Assembly: GCA_947311845.1 (NCBI GenBank)
Contig: CAMZMU010000055.1
Span: forward strand, 20,119,075 to 20,183,074
Direction: 5' to 3'
DNA length: 64,000 nt
DNA from: Poa pratensis
Taxonomy: Eukaryota; Streptophyta; Magnoliopsida; Poales; Poaceae
The notes beneath the pieces are model-generated. The model was not told the origin of the DNA. It ran no database searches and saw nothing but the letters and a program-made list of their open reading frames with translations. Below, one piece after another: positions 34,522-46,947 of this stretch. Every line of letters begins with the position of its first letter. Position 1 is the stretch's first letter. Both the position numbers and the translations under genes were made by a program.

Positions 34522-37500
34522 GCATCCCAAGCTTAGTTCCTACTCGTCCTCGAGTAGGTAAACGATAAAACAATAATTTTTGAAGTGACATGCTACCAAC
34601 ATAATCTTGATCTAATAATGATGTAATGGCAAGTGAGCTGAGATCAAATCATTCAAAGCAAATGTCTATAATTGATATTAAATAAGAGATAATAAAGCAA
34701 GATAGTTAAACAAGCTAAAAGTTTTCATGAATGACGGCCTTTAAGACATGAAACCGTACAAGGTTCATTATAGATGTTTTAAGTATCCAGTGTAGGAGTT
34801 CTATCCTTCAATTCCAAGCATCAAGCAATTTTTCATAACATAGAGAACGGATCCAGTCAAGTAAAAGTAAACATGAACGTCATGAATCCACTGTTTCGAG
34901 GTCTACTCAACCGGTGAGCGTAAGCATTTAGTATCGGCACCAGGATGTTATGGCAAAGAGAACGTTAATGGGGGTTTGGAAGGCCAATGGAAGAAAGTCT
35001 CACAAAGCTATAAGTGATCATTAGACAAGAGGAAGTCTTATAATCGAAGCTATGCAAGGAGTAGTGATTGCCATGCAACGGATGCACATAGAGCTATATG
35101 TGTATGAAAGCTCTCCAATGGAACTAGTGGGGGTGCATCCAACTCGGTTGCTCACGAAGACCTAGAGCACTTTTGAGGAAGCTCATCATTGGAATATACA
35201 ACCCAAGTTCTATAATAAATTCCCCACATAGTTATACTAGTAAAGCATGAAAACTCTCTCAAATGGAGCATAGGTGCTAAACATGAGCACAAATGATGAC
35301 TATGAATACTGCAAGTGCTAAACATGAGCACAACTTTGATAAAGGATAGTAGTGTTGCCCCCCTTTTCTTTATTCTTTTTTTTCTTTTTTTCTTTTTTTT
35401 TTTTTCTTTTTCTGTTTCACTTTTCGATGGCCTCCATGGCTCTTTTCTAGCAGGGGCAACACTCTAATATGATTACAAACTTTTTGGTACAAATAACTCA
35501 TAATGAACAAAACATGATGTATAAAACTGTATGCCTCTGCCAGTGTAGCAGGATGTGCAATGATCTAGCGTAACATGGGTAAACCACACATCAGCTATAT
35601 AGAATCATGCAAAGCAATATAGATAAATGACAACAAGTCATGTAATGTAAATGGAAGTTGCATGGCAATATATCTCGGAACAGCTATGGAAATGCTGTGG
35701 TAGGTAGGTATGGTGGCTGTTTTGAGGAAGATGTATGGGTTATGTGTAGGAGAACAAGAGGAAGTCCTCCCACGGGTTTTGGATGTACTGGCGAAGTATG
35801 CACAACTCTCAATGTGAGAAAAGGGCAATGCACAGCACCGAAGAGGCTAGCAAATTTGGATGGTGGAAGTGCCAAAACCGTAGCTTAACATTAGTCAAAA
35901 AGAACTCACAAGTTTATTGCAAACAACTAGCAGGTTCAACATTAAGCGCATGGTTAACATTTACCCCAAGGAGGGCCGTTCACGGCGGCACAAGTACCCC
36001 GTTAGATCCCTCGACCTTCACACACAACCTAGTTATTACGAACCACTTTTCAGACATGGAAAGCTATCAAGTCCAACTACACCTTCAACAATTTTAGTGT
36101 TTGTAGTACGGTGCAAGCTTAAAGACAATAATCCACTAATGATTTTAACTTAATTAACCAGCAAGCTTTACCATCTATTACTTAATACCTCAAAACGTTT
36201 GCAAGGAATCAGGTTATCAAAGTTCAATGATCTACAAGATTATGCAAGTTTTTCATTATACCACTACCACACGCAACATTTTCTGAACCAACATATTAAC
36301 CAAGCAACTCTCCAAACAAATATAAGTGAAGCAAGAGAGTACTTTCTACAAAAGAACTAATAGCTCTGACAAGAGGTACATGAAAACCAAGAGCTAGAAG
36401 CTAAACACGCGAAAATTGAATACTCAACAGATATAAGTGAAGAACAAGAGTATTCCAAGAAAAAGCGGAGCGTGTCTCTCTCCCAATCAAGAATGTTGTG
36501 ATCAAGCTTATTGCAAAAATAAAAGTACAATACTGAAAATAAAAGCACACAGACGCTCCAAGAAAAGCACATATGATGTGAAAGAATTAAAATATAGTTT
36601 CACTAGAGATGACCTGATAATTTTGCCGATGAAGAAGGGGATGCCTTGAGTCTTCTTGAAATATGCTGGGGAGATCCATGGGAGCCTCCCCAAGCTTAAG
36701 CTCTTCACTCTTCTCCATCCTATTATATCATCCTTCTCTCTTGACCCTTGAAAACTTCCGTCACACCAAACTCAAAGCAAATCTCATTAGAGGGTTAGTG
36801 CACAATCAAAAATTCACATGTTCTATAAAGACGCAATATGACTTGTTACTTTAAACATTAGCTACTGCCACTGATGTTATGTGAAGCTCTTCCACCCAAA
36901 AAAGAATTTCACTCAACACTAGTAAAAGAGAGAATGCAAAATAAAAAGGCATAATCTGTCTAAAACAGAACAGTCCGCAAAGACGAATTTTTTCAAGGCA
37001 CTTACGACGCTCAGATCGAAAAACTCTAGACTAATGAAAGATTCAGACATTCATAAAGATTACGCACAAAAAATTTCAGATTTAATTAACAATCTGGTGA
37101 TTTTAGGAATTTCGTACAGTGAACAGCAAAAATCTGTTTCTGCGCAGCAATCAAAATTAAGCATCATCTTAACATTAGAGGCTACTCTTGGCACAACAAT
37201 GCGAGAAAATAAAGATACAAAGGAGTTGCTACAGAAGTAAACAACACCTTGACTCAAATAAAAAAAAATTGCAGAATAAAAATAATGGGTTGCCTCCCAT
37301 AAGCGCTTTTCTTTAACGCCTTTTAGCTAGGCATGATTTTTATGATGCTCACATAAAGATAGAGTTGAAATAAAAGAGAGCATCAAGAAGCAAATATAAA
37401 CACATTTAAGTCTAACCCACTTCCTATGCAAAGGAATCTTGTAAGAAAATAAATCAATAAAGCACAAAGTGACTAGCATAGGAAGGCAAAACAAGTGCAA

Positions 37501-37813
37501 CTTCAAAACTTTCAACATAAAGAGAGGAGACTTAATATTATTGTGATATGTGAAGCCATGTCTCCCTCTCTCATAATGACCAGTAGGTTTAAAGTACCAT
37601 CAAATAAAAGCAAATCAAGAGAAAGCTCAAAACCTTCGTCATAAAGAGAGGTTTTTAGTAACATGAAATTTCTACAACCATATTTTCCTCTCTCATAATA
37701 ATTTTCAGTGCATCATGAACAAAATAACAATATAGCTATCACATAAAGCATTCTTATCATGATCCACATGCACAAAAGTATCATTACTCTCCACATAAGC
37801 ATAATCAATTTTA
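34522..37813. other. Non-coding interior of nested Gypsy
   Basis: AT-rich with no polymerase, integrase or protease motif. The minus-strand sequence CTAAGCTTGGGATGC next to the left LTR is the likely purine tract. Contains the pyrimidine run listed below. Confidence 0.7.
35360..35428 (+). repeat. Pyrimidine (T-rich, C-interrupted) tract
   Basis: About 65 bases almost entirely of C and T, mostly runs of T broken by single C. A simple-sequence tract in the non-coding interior. Confidence 0.85.
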
Positions 37814-38209
37814 TTAGTAATAGTGGAGTAAAACTATCACAACCATCATTGTATCATCATAAATTGCAGGCATAGTATAATCATAATAAACTTTATCCTC
37901 CATAGTAGGTGGCACCAAAATACCACTATCATTATAATCATCATAAATTGGAGGTAAAGTATCATCAAAGAAAATTTTCTCCTCAAAACTTGGGGGACTA
38001 AAAATATCATATTCATCAAAACCAGCTTCCCCAAGCTTAGAGCTTTGCATAGCATTAGCAATAATGGTGTTCAAAGCATTTATAGTAATAACATTGCTAC
38101 CATCATGCAAATAATTTTCCATAGGTTTTTTAATTTTCTCTTCAAAAGCATCATGTCCTAATTCAAGATAAATTTCATAAAGCTCTCTAATTTTTTTGTT
38201 GTTTTCCAT
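37814..38209 (-). pseudogene. Gag-like remnant of nested Gypsy
   Basis: A 131-residue frame begins MENNKKIRELYEIYLELG about 170 bases from the PBS, where gag should start. It has an acidic Tyr/Asp-rich middle with two similar segments (PSFEEKIFFDDTLPPIYDD and PTMEDKVYYDYTMPAIYDD), an internal duplication. There is no zinc knuckle. Function beyond position and composition is not inferable. Confidence 0.55.
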
Positions 38210-38354
38210 TAAGCCTAACTAGTGAAATAAAAACAAGAAACAAAAAGATATAATTGCAGAATCTAAAGGAAATACCTTCGAGCACTCACACGTCAGCAAC
38301 AGTGCTAGAAAATAGCTAAGTAGCTGGAGGATGTGAGTACCTTTTACCTTACCT

Positions 38355-38371
38355 CCCCGGCAACGGCGCCA
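38355..38371 (-). other. Nested Gypsy primer-binding site
   Basis: The minus strand reads TGGCGCCGTTGCCGGGG, a common PBS of grass Gypsy elements, ten bases inside the right LTR. Confidence 0.85.
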
Positions 38372-38381
38372 GAAAATAGCT

Positions 38382-39827
38382 TGATGTCTACGCACGCTTC
38401 TATTCTTGTAGACAGTGTTGGGCCTCCAAGTGCAGAGGTTTGTAGAACAGCAGCAAGTTTCCCTCAAGTGAATCACCCAAGGTTTATCGAACTCAGGGAG
38501 GTAGAGGTCAAAGATATCCCTCTCAAGCAACCCTGCAATTAAGATACAAGAAGTCTCTTGTGTCCCCAACACACCTAATACACTTGTCAGATGTATAGGT
38601 GCACTAGTTCGGCGAAGAGATATTGAAATACAAGTAATATGGATGATTATAAGTAGTAATTGCAATCTGAAATAAAAATGGCAGCAAGCAAACATGTAGC
38701 AGAACTTGTAAACGGTGTTTCAATGCTTAGAAACAAGGCCTAGGGATCATACTTTCACTAGTGGACACTCTCAACAATAATAATATAATTGAATACATAG
38801 ATATTTCCTCTTCACTATGCTACTCTGAGTTATTCTCTCGTTGGATAACGAACACCAATCCACCGCGTAGGGCTATAAAAGCACACCTTAAAGTCGCATT
38901 CCCATGTCTAGTTAACCCCACACTGTCAACTTGAGCGCCCTAGAAGGTACTAGACAAACACCGCAATTTCATAGAGACATCCAACGCAAATAATAACTCA
39001 TGATAAGTATTCCTGTTATCTTTAGCCTAAGAGCCACACACGGGGCGCACACTGTCAACTTCGCACCGTGGGACAAAGGTGACTCCGGAGATTACATTAA
39101 TAAAACCACTTGAGTAGCATATAAGATAATGAAGAGTACATCTATGGATTCAACTAGATTACAAAGCTCATGATCACATAAAGATCACACCATGGGAGAG
39201 AGAGATAAACCACATAGCTACCGGTAGAGCCCTCAGCCCGAGGGAGAACTACTCCCTCCTCATCATGGGAGGCAGCAACAGCGATGAAGATGGCGGTGGC
39301 GTCGATGGAGATGGCTCCGGGGGCAATTCCCCATCCCGGCATGGTGCCGAAACAGAGACTTCTGTCCCCCGAATTAGGGTTTCGGATGGCGGCGGAGCTC
39401 TGGAACTTTTTTGGAGAAATCGTCCAGGCAGTTAGGGTTTTCGCGTAGGGGGGAATAAGTAGGCGAAAGGGCGTCGCGAGACGGTGCACGTGGCAGCGAC
39501 ACCACCCCAGGGCGCGGGCAAGGCCCAACCGCGCCCTGCCCAAGTGTGGGGCCCTCGGGCTTCCCCCGGACTTGTCCTTCTGGCCCATGGAGTCTTCTGG
39601 CGAAATAGAATTTCTGTAATTTTTTCAGATTTTTCTGAGCACTTTCAATTTTGGACCTTTTCTGCAATGCACAGACATAATAAACATAAACTGGCACTGT
39701 GGCATCTTGTTAATAGGTTAGTCCAATAAATTTCATAATATGATATAAAGTGCATATAAAACATGTGACAATTGATATAAAACATGCATGGAACATCAAA
39801 AATTATAGATACGTTTGAGACGTATCA
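38382..39827 (-). repeat. Nested Gypsy right LTR
   Basis: 1,446 bp, TGATGTCTAC...ACGTATCA; partner of 33088-34521. Confidence 0.95.
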
Positions 39828-39912
39828 CGGGCACGGGATCCTCGCCCGCTTGTCGTGCGGAACGACGAACTGGGGTTCCTTGGCTGCCACTTGCATTACT
39901 GTTGGGCCTCAT
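39828..39912 (-). pseudogene. Gypsy gag, first 28 codons
   Basis: ATG at 39912 on the minus strand reads MRPNSNASGSQGTPVRRSA and reaches the guest boundary in the frame that continues at 33087 (PPQSPPPP). This fixes the guest insertion inside gag codon 28 or so. Confidence 0.75.
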
Positions 39913-40223
39913 CCTGGATGGTTGGATGTGGTGACGCGTACCATGAGCATCCATATGGGGAAAAGTGCAACATCCAAGAAAACCAAATGGAAACAAGGTT
40001 TGCAAAGACAACAAAGTACGGTAATATACAATGGCTGGTTGAGTTACAAGATTCTAGATACTTGCTTACACAACACGAGATACAAGATAAAAGATACAAG
40101 CTACTCGGTACCAGTTACACGATACAAGATACACGAAGCGGGATACAACTCTACCACTTCCTTTTTCAAGCGCGCGATACAACGGAAAGGTAAGATACAC
40201 TAGGCGGTGCAGTCTCCGAGCGC

Positions 40224-41053
40224 CTAGAACTCCATCTCGAGGGGTGTCGCTGGTGCGATGATGTCGATGTCCTCCCCCTCGAGGCTGTAGTCGGGGGAAG
40301 CGGGGTCGCCTCGGGAGTCTCCAGAGCGGGTGGGGGTGTCGGCACGGACACGACGACGCTGAGCTCGTGACCCAGTGGGGCGAACGGGGGTGAAGCGCGA
40401 GAAGTGACGAGTAGTGCTACTACGAGTGCGGAAAGGTGGTGGCGAACCGTGGGGTGCAGGAGTGGGGATGAGTCCCCTCCTGATCTGGTTGAGGGAGCTA
40501 CGTGTAAAGGTGGGGAACTGAGGTGGGTGGCAAGAAGAACCGGCTCCAGATGCCCGTGCCATCTCAGCCATGGCCACGTTGGCGCGAAGCGAGGCAAACT
40601 GGAGGAGGGTGACGTGGAGGTACTGGTGGAGGAGAGTGGTGTACCGGAGAAGAGCGGTGAGGGCTGAGCTGGTGTCACCTGGGTTGGGGAAAAGGACGTC
40701 CCCATTGGCTAGATCTAGCCTCGGGAAGTAAACGTAATGGGTGCACTGCCTCATGACCGGGTCGTACGTGCGAAGGAAGACGATGGCGTCTCCTGCAGCC
40801 TCCTGTATGGCTCGGGTCGCCTGAGTAGAGACACCGGAAGTAATGGCCTGGACGTTTCCCTCGGCCCTCGGCTTTGAGCACAGGTGGACGGTGGCGACGA
40901 ACTCAGTAGCGCTCCGTCGGGACAGTTGTAGAACACGCGGTAGATCGGGGTAGTTGAGCCTGGGTAGAGGTGGTCCCAAATCTCAGCGAGGTACTGAGGA
41001 AAGCCGGGAACATGTACGGCGGTGGTCTCCGTGAAGAACTCGGACGGTGCCAT
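40224..41053 (-). pseudogene. Leader ORF between PBS and gag of the Gypsy element
   Basis: On the minus strand from ATG 41053 the frame reads MAPSEFFTETTAVHVPGFPQ and RVFYNCPDGA, then shifts by one base near 40910 and continues TEFVATVHLCSKPRAEGN, AIQEAAGDAIVFLRTYD, CTHYVYFPRLDLANGD, an Arg/Ser/Pro-rich stretch and an acidic end (EGEDIDIIAPATPLEMEF) with stop at 40224. About 275 residues. It is not gag, which starts at 39912 with its own ATG. I do not recognise the domain. The single frameshift in otherwise protein-like sequence suggests it was translated in recent ancestors. Confidence 0.6.
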
Positions 41054-41191
41054 CTGTACCAGGGACAGAAGTCAAAAAGGTGAGCGTTAAAGTTAACAAG
41101 CGCAACCAAGTAGAGAAACAATCAAGAAGCAGGCAACGCGGCAAATTCTATCCTAAGTCGTCCGGGAACTAGGGTATCCTACATGCAGTTA

Positions 41192-41204
41192 GGCTCTGAT
41201 ACCA
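41192..41204 (-). other. Gypsy primer-binding site (initiator tRNA-Met)
   Basis: The minus strand reads TGGTATCAGAGCC, five bases from the right LTR; it matches initiator tRNA-Met. Confidence 0.9.
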
Positions 41205-41209
41205 AGCTC

Positions 41210-44200
41210 TATGGCACCCCGATCCGGATGATCGAGCTACCTCATATACCAGTCCCAGAAACCCTGGATATATGACAACTTGATACACAAAGACATAACC
41301 AAATATATTTAAGGCTCCGAGTTCGGACGGTTACAATATATTACAACACGGGGTGAGGCTCCAGCGATCGCGCAACACGCGCACACAACGATATTTACAT
41401 TATTTTCTAATCATCGAGCCTCCATCAGAGTTCGCAGCGGGTACATAGGTAGTAGCGTGGCGCGGCGGCCTTATTCCACGGGGTCCTGCCCGGGATACTG
41501 GCTCCTAGTTTTCATACAGCGGGTACTCGGCGGCGGGTACAGCGGGGTCTGGCCACATGAAAAGCTAGGTGAGTACACTGAATGTACTCGCAAGACATTA
41601 GCCTAAAATCAAACAAGGCCTATCTATATGGCATGGCATAAGTTCCGAATGTAGCATGGCACGTGTTCGGTATTTAAGTGCGAGTCCAAGCTTAACGGTT
41701 GGACTTAACTTACCTACTTACCTTAGTAGGGACGTTCCGGGTTATCAGGTGAGATTACGTTTCCCACTTAACAACCCGTAACCACAACTAGGCTTCTAAG
41801 CCTCTAGCCAACTCTGGCTTAATACCCGATTCTCAAGTCCTTAGCCAACTCTGGCTAGACTCTCGAATTTCCGCAAGGTCATTGGGTTTCAAATTTATTT
41901 CTCCAAGTTCGACTGGACTGACTCATAGCGTGACTTGATCCAAACACCGTCCCATAACCTAGGGACAAGGCTAGATTCTAGATTTACACTCTCGAGAGGT
42001 GGCAACTTTTATCCACACGCAGAAGTCTAAGCTTGTACCGCTGGTACCGAAGTACTAGAACCGATCATGGCGGCAGCACAAACCCACACTTCCACGGCTG
42101 CTTATCCTACCCAGACACTCCCTATGTAGCCACCGACACGCCCGAGGGACCAAGTCTAATGACGAAGTGAATCCGGCACGCCCCCAACAGATGAGCGACG
42201 CCTAGCTCCGAAACCTTCGCAAGACTAGCCCCGACCACAAAGGTAACCGACTAGACTTGCCAAAAGGGTGGCGTCAAAGGAGGCTTGATAGAATACTCGG
42301 CCATGGTCTACCCATGTCAACGACGCGTGGTTATGCTTGTTGTGTCTGGTGGGTGGCACTATGTGACTCAATCTAGTCGAGGGAGGTGGTTATCTTCTTG
42401 TCAAATTTTAATTACCAACATGAACCAAGCAATAATGATATTCACAAGGTAGTTCAACAATAGCATAAGGTATGCATTGGTGGCTATGGCGGTTCCCCCA
42501 GCCGGCGTCACCGTGAAACAATGTTCGCAGAAGATAGCACAGTGGGTTAGTCGGATGACTATGGCGGTTTCCCCAGCCGGCGTCATCAAAATAATAAACT
42601 GAAAATCAATCATAAGAAAGAAAGCATCCATTCCACTCGAGGTTTAACCTGACGTGGTGTCAGCAATCTTGGCAAAAAGAACCAAATGGAAAGCAAATGT
42701 CCCAAGCGTCGCAGTCCAGGTGGGCTTACGCCAACCACGTTTGACGGAGGGATAAGAAGCAAATAACTCTTTTGGCAAATGCCCCCAACTCCGAGGATCA
42801 TAAGACGACATTCGTCTGCTCCTCACCTCGGCAAAGAAGAAGCAAATAAAGCCACGCAAGTGTGAGGCGCACAGTTGTAATGTTTCCCCATTCCTTTGAC
42901 TGTGACGGTTCCTCAGGTCATCGCCTCGGGAATGGGGGTGATGCGTAGACAAGTAATTATAAAGTAATTGTGACAATTTAAAATGCAACATGGCATGTGA
43001 GGTGCAATAGAAAACAACATAAGCAACCAATTTAATTTCTAGGGTTCAACCAAGTTTGAGATCGGTTGATGGCTTGCCTTCAGTGGTGGGGTAGGGTTCC
43101 GGAACAATTTCGACTTCCTGGGAGAGGTTTAAATCTAACACAAGCATAAATAAAGCATCACAAACCCTTCCTAAGCCATTGAATAAAGGACTAAGCAAAC
43201 AAACTCCAAACAAAATATTTTGATGCCAAAGGATAACCAACTTCAAAACAAAGCCGGCAAAATTAGTTTCATATTTTTCTGACTATTTTTGAGAGAGATA
43301 TGCCCTTTTAAAGTTGGGGTAAATTTCTGCCATTTTTCAAACAGAAATAAAAACAGGAAAACGTTTCGGTTTAATATTAAAACCTGACTAGTGGGTCCCA
43401 CATGTCATAGGCTCAAATCGAACCGTTACCACGCGCGGGAAAGAAGAAGAACAGGGCTGCCATCTCCGGCGAACTCACCGGCGGCGATTCCAGGAGGCTA
43501 GGGCGATGGAGAGGAAGCAGAACGGCTCGGGGAGGCCTGGCGCAGCTTGTCCGTGCACTCACGGTTAACGGGGAGGTCGGGCTGGAGCAGAGCTTCTCCT
43601 CCCGTGGCTCCAGCGAACTGTCGAGGAAGGATACGATGGCTCCGGCCACCGTTCACCCAGGCGAGGGCGGCGGAAGCTCCATCGTGGTCCAGAGGGGTGG
43701 TGTGTGGGCTGAATCGGCGGGGGAGAGGCTGCTGGAAAGGATTTCGAGCGGAACCCGAGCGGCGGTGGCGAGCTCGATTCCGGTGATGTGGTGCTCTTCA
43801 GGCTCTGGTACTGCGTTGGGAGAGGATTGGGAGGTCGAGAGAGGTGGTGTGGTGCTCAGCGGTGCCCGGGGTGGCCTTCTTATACCGTCTCCGAGCTGTG
43901 GCCGTCGTTAATGGCGCGGCGAGGTGTCAGCCGTGGCGTGGAGGCTGTGCGTGCGGCGCGTCGCAGAACCGGTGGCACAGTAGCGCACGCGGCACAGGAG
44001 GGAGAGTGGATAGGCTCCGGGGTGGCGAGGGTCGCTGACGAGCGGGGCCCCGGCGGCGCTGTGCTGAGCGGCGCGTTGGGATGCGTCGGTGGCGCGTGCT
44101 GAATCCCTCTCCGGCGACGCGTGGTGGCCGGGCAAGTCAGGGAGAGGAGGGGAATGCTCTGGGCGTGGTTTGGGGCGCGGGGAAGCAGAACGTCGACGAC

Positions 44201-44964
44201 CACAAGGTGGCGGCGCCGTCGTGCACGGCCTCGCCGGTGGTGACCACCGTTCTGGACTTGCCAGAAGCGGCATCGTGCGATATCTCCCAGCTCTGAGCTC
44301 CAAACGAGATGAGGTTTTCACCTCTGTGCGCCAAATTTCAAAACCTTCAACTTTCCTAAATAAAGTTTTTGCAAATTCGAAACTTGGTGCGACTAGAACT
44401 TTTGAAAAACCATACTGGCCAAAATGAAAACATTTATTTTGATGAAGCAAAACATTTTTGGTTAGTTCAGCCTTTTGCCCTGAGGTGTACACACTCCTTG
44501 TGCTTGCCTCTATGCCCTTGCCTCACCCTAGAAAAATCATTTAACTAGATTTTAAAATCCTTTGAGTTAAAGGGCAGAAACTTGAATAGAAAGATTTGTG
44601 GTAAATCCACAAGTGTAAACCAAATATTTTTGCAGAAATAGGCTACATATTGCCTAGGGATCATTCCCTAATATTTGGAGAATTTTTAGAGCAATAAATC
44701 AAGTACTTCCTTTGGAAAGCTTAAATAAATGGATTTTGTTTTAACGATAAAAGGAAATATTTAGAAAATGATTTTGGGGTTTTGGGGCCAAGTAAACAGG
44801 ATACCAAGTGGGAGATAACACAAAACTCAAGATCCCAAACTTTGTTAAGGTTTCCTCGAAGATTGAAAATCGGAAAGGTCATTTATCGAGGGCAATTTAA
44901 ATCCAAAGTCGATGACGATATTTTTAAAAGAAGTTTTTGAAAGGCCAAATTCCAGGATGTTACA
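41210..44964 (-). repeat. Gypsy right LTR (5' LTR)
   Basis: 3,755 bp, near-identical to 24995-28748. Its first bases read TATGGC where the left LTR has TGTGGC, so the terminal TG/CA is altered here by one change. Confidence 0.95.
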
Positions 44965-46945
44965 CAAAACCTAGGTGGTGACATACCATGTGTGTACAAG
45001 TGTGTTGGGTGTTGTATAGGTCCAAGATTCCACCCCGGTGTGTGAGCGGGTTCACCGGCATCACTTTCTCCATAGCGAGTTCCTGGACTTATAGCTCGAA
45101 ACTCCTACTTCGGCGAACCGGTGGGAATCTTGGCAAGAGTTGGGGTAGCTCTTGGTTATGGGTGTTCCTAGGTCCTAACCCAACACAAGCAAGAAAAAAA
45201 AGTCCACTGGACTTCTCCCTTTCGACTCCGGTCAAAGGGGTAGACGAGAACTTTGATTTTTCTCCAGCTGGTCTAGGGTTTCACCGGAGAGGGGCTCCGG
45301 AGCGTCGGACCCCATCAAAACCTAGGTGGTGACATACCATGTGTGTACAAGTGTGTTGGGTGTTGTATAGGTCCAAGATTCCACCCCGGTGTGTGAGCGG
45401 GTTCACGGGCATAACTTCCTCCATCGCGAGTTCCTGGACTTATAGCTCGAAACACCCACTTCGGGCGAACCGGAGGTAATCTTGGCGAGAGTTGGGGTAG
45501 CTCTTGGTTTTGGGTGTTCCTAGGTCCTAACCCAACACAAGCAAGCAAAAAAATCTACTGGCCTACTCCCTTTCGACTCCGGTCAAAGGGGTGGATGAGA
45601 ACTTTGACTTTTCTCCAGCGGGTCTAGGGTTTCGCCGGAGAGGGGCTCCGGAGCGTCGGAACCCCACCAAAACCTAGGTGGTGACATACCATGTGTGTAC
45701 AAGTGTGTTGGGTGTTGTATAGGTCCAAGATTCCACCCCGGTGTGTGAGCGGGTTCACCGGCATCACTTTCTCCAAAGCGAGTTCCTAGACTAATAGATC
45801 GAAACTCCCACTTCGGGCGAACCGGAGGAATCTTCGCTAGAGTTGGGGTAGCTCTTGGTTTTGGGTGTTCCTAGGTCCTAACCCAACACAAGCAAGAAAA
45901 AAAGTACACTGCCCTACTCCCTTTCGACTCCGGTCAAAGGGGTAGACGAGAACTTTGACTTTTCTCCAGCGGGTCTAGGGTTTCATCGGAGAGGGGCTCC
46001 GGAGCGTCGGAACCCCACCAAAACCTAGGTGGTGACATACCATGTGTGTAAAAGTGTGTTGGGTGTTGTATAGGTCCAAGATTCCACCCCGGTGTGTGAG
46101 CGGGTTCACCGGCATCACTTTCTCCATAGCGAGTTCCTAGACTTATAGCTCGAAACTCCTACTTCGGGCGAACCGGAGGGAATCTTGGCGAGAGTTGGAG
46201 TAGCTCTTGGTTTTGGGTGTTCCTAGGTCCTAACCCAACACAAGCAAGCAAAAAAGTTCACTGGCCTACTCCCTTTCGACTCCGGTCAAAGAGGTAGACG
46301 AGAACTTTGACTTTTCTCCAGCGGGTCTAGGATTTCTCCGGAGAGGGGCTCCGGAGCGTCGGAACCCCACCAAAACCTAGGTGGTGACATACCATGTGTG
46401 TACAAGTGTGTTGGGTGTTGTATAGGTCCAAGATTCCACCCTGGTGTGTGAGCGGGTTCACCGGCATCACTTTCTCCATAGCGAGTTCCTGGACTTATAG
46501 CTCGAAACTCCCACTTCGGGCGAACCGGAGGGAATCTTGGTGAGAGTTGGGGTAGCTCTTGGTTTTGGGTGTTCCTAGGTCCTAACCCAACACAACCAAG
46601 CATAAAAGTCCACTGGCCTACTCCCTTTTGACTCCGGTCAAAGGGGTAGACGAGAACTTTGACTTTTCTCCAGCGAGTCTAGGTTTTCGCCGGAGAGGGG
46701 CTCCGGAGCGTCGGAACCCCACCAAAACCTAGGTGGTGACATACCATGTGTGTACAAGTGTGTTGGGTGTTGTATAGGTCCAATATTCCACCTCGGCGTG
46801 TGAGCGGGTTCACCGGCATCACTTTCTCCATAGCGAGTTCCTAGACTTATAGCTCGAAACTCCCACTTCGGGCGAACCGGAGGGAATCTTGGCGAGAGTT
46901 GGGGTAGCTCTTGGTTTTGGGTGTTCCTAGGTCCTAACCCAACAC
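44965..46945 (+). repeat. CACTA internal tandem array, block 3
   Basis: Six further units with CTTCGGGCGAACCGG-type landmarks at about 45101, 45452, 45806, 46157, 46508 and 46861 (spacing 351-354 bp). The last unit runs straight into transposase coding sequence at about 46945. Each unit also carries a conserved GTCTAGGGTTTCGCCGGAG segment and ACCTAGGTGGTGACATACC. Confidence 0.95.
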
Positions 46946-46947
46946 AA

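Larger units (their letters stand above)
33088..39827 (-). mobile_element. Non-autonomous Gypsy element nested in gag of the host Gypsy
   Basis: The element is 6,740 bp. LTRs are TGATGTCTAC...GACGTATCA on the plus strand, i.e. TGATACGTCTC...ACATCA on its own strand. Flanking GGGGC (33083-33087) and CGGGC (39828-39832) match in four of five positions, taken as a TSD with one change. The PBS is TGGCGCCGTTGCCGGGG, ten bases from the right LTR. Only a short gag-like frame remains. The LTR start resembles the very abundant Sabrina-type Triticeae Gypsy families (name unverified). Confidence 0.93.
24995..44964 (-). mobile_element. Gypsy chromovirus-type LTR retrotransposon, with nested guest
   Basis: It spans 19,970 bp including a 6,740-bp guest, flanked by CAAAA at 24990-24994 and 44965-44969. 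The LTRs are very long (about 3.75 kb), TGTGGCACC...GTTACA on the plus strand, meaning TGTAAC...GCCACA on its own strand. The PBS is at 41192-41204 and the purine tract at 28749-28765. Gene order on the minus strand is leader ORF, gag, protease, RT, RNase H, integrase and chromodomain-like end, which is the Gypsy order (integrase last). Long LTRs and the chromodomain-like tail fit the Tekay/Del lineage. The coding part has many frameshifts. Confidence 0.95.

Noticed and set aside
13229..46945. Regularly spaced repeats as a CRISPR array
   Set aside because: The units are 350 bp head-to-tail copies without spacers, in a plant transposon.
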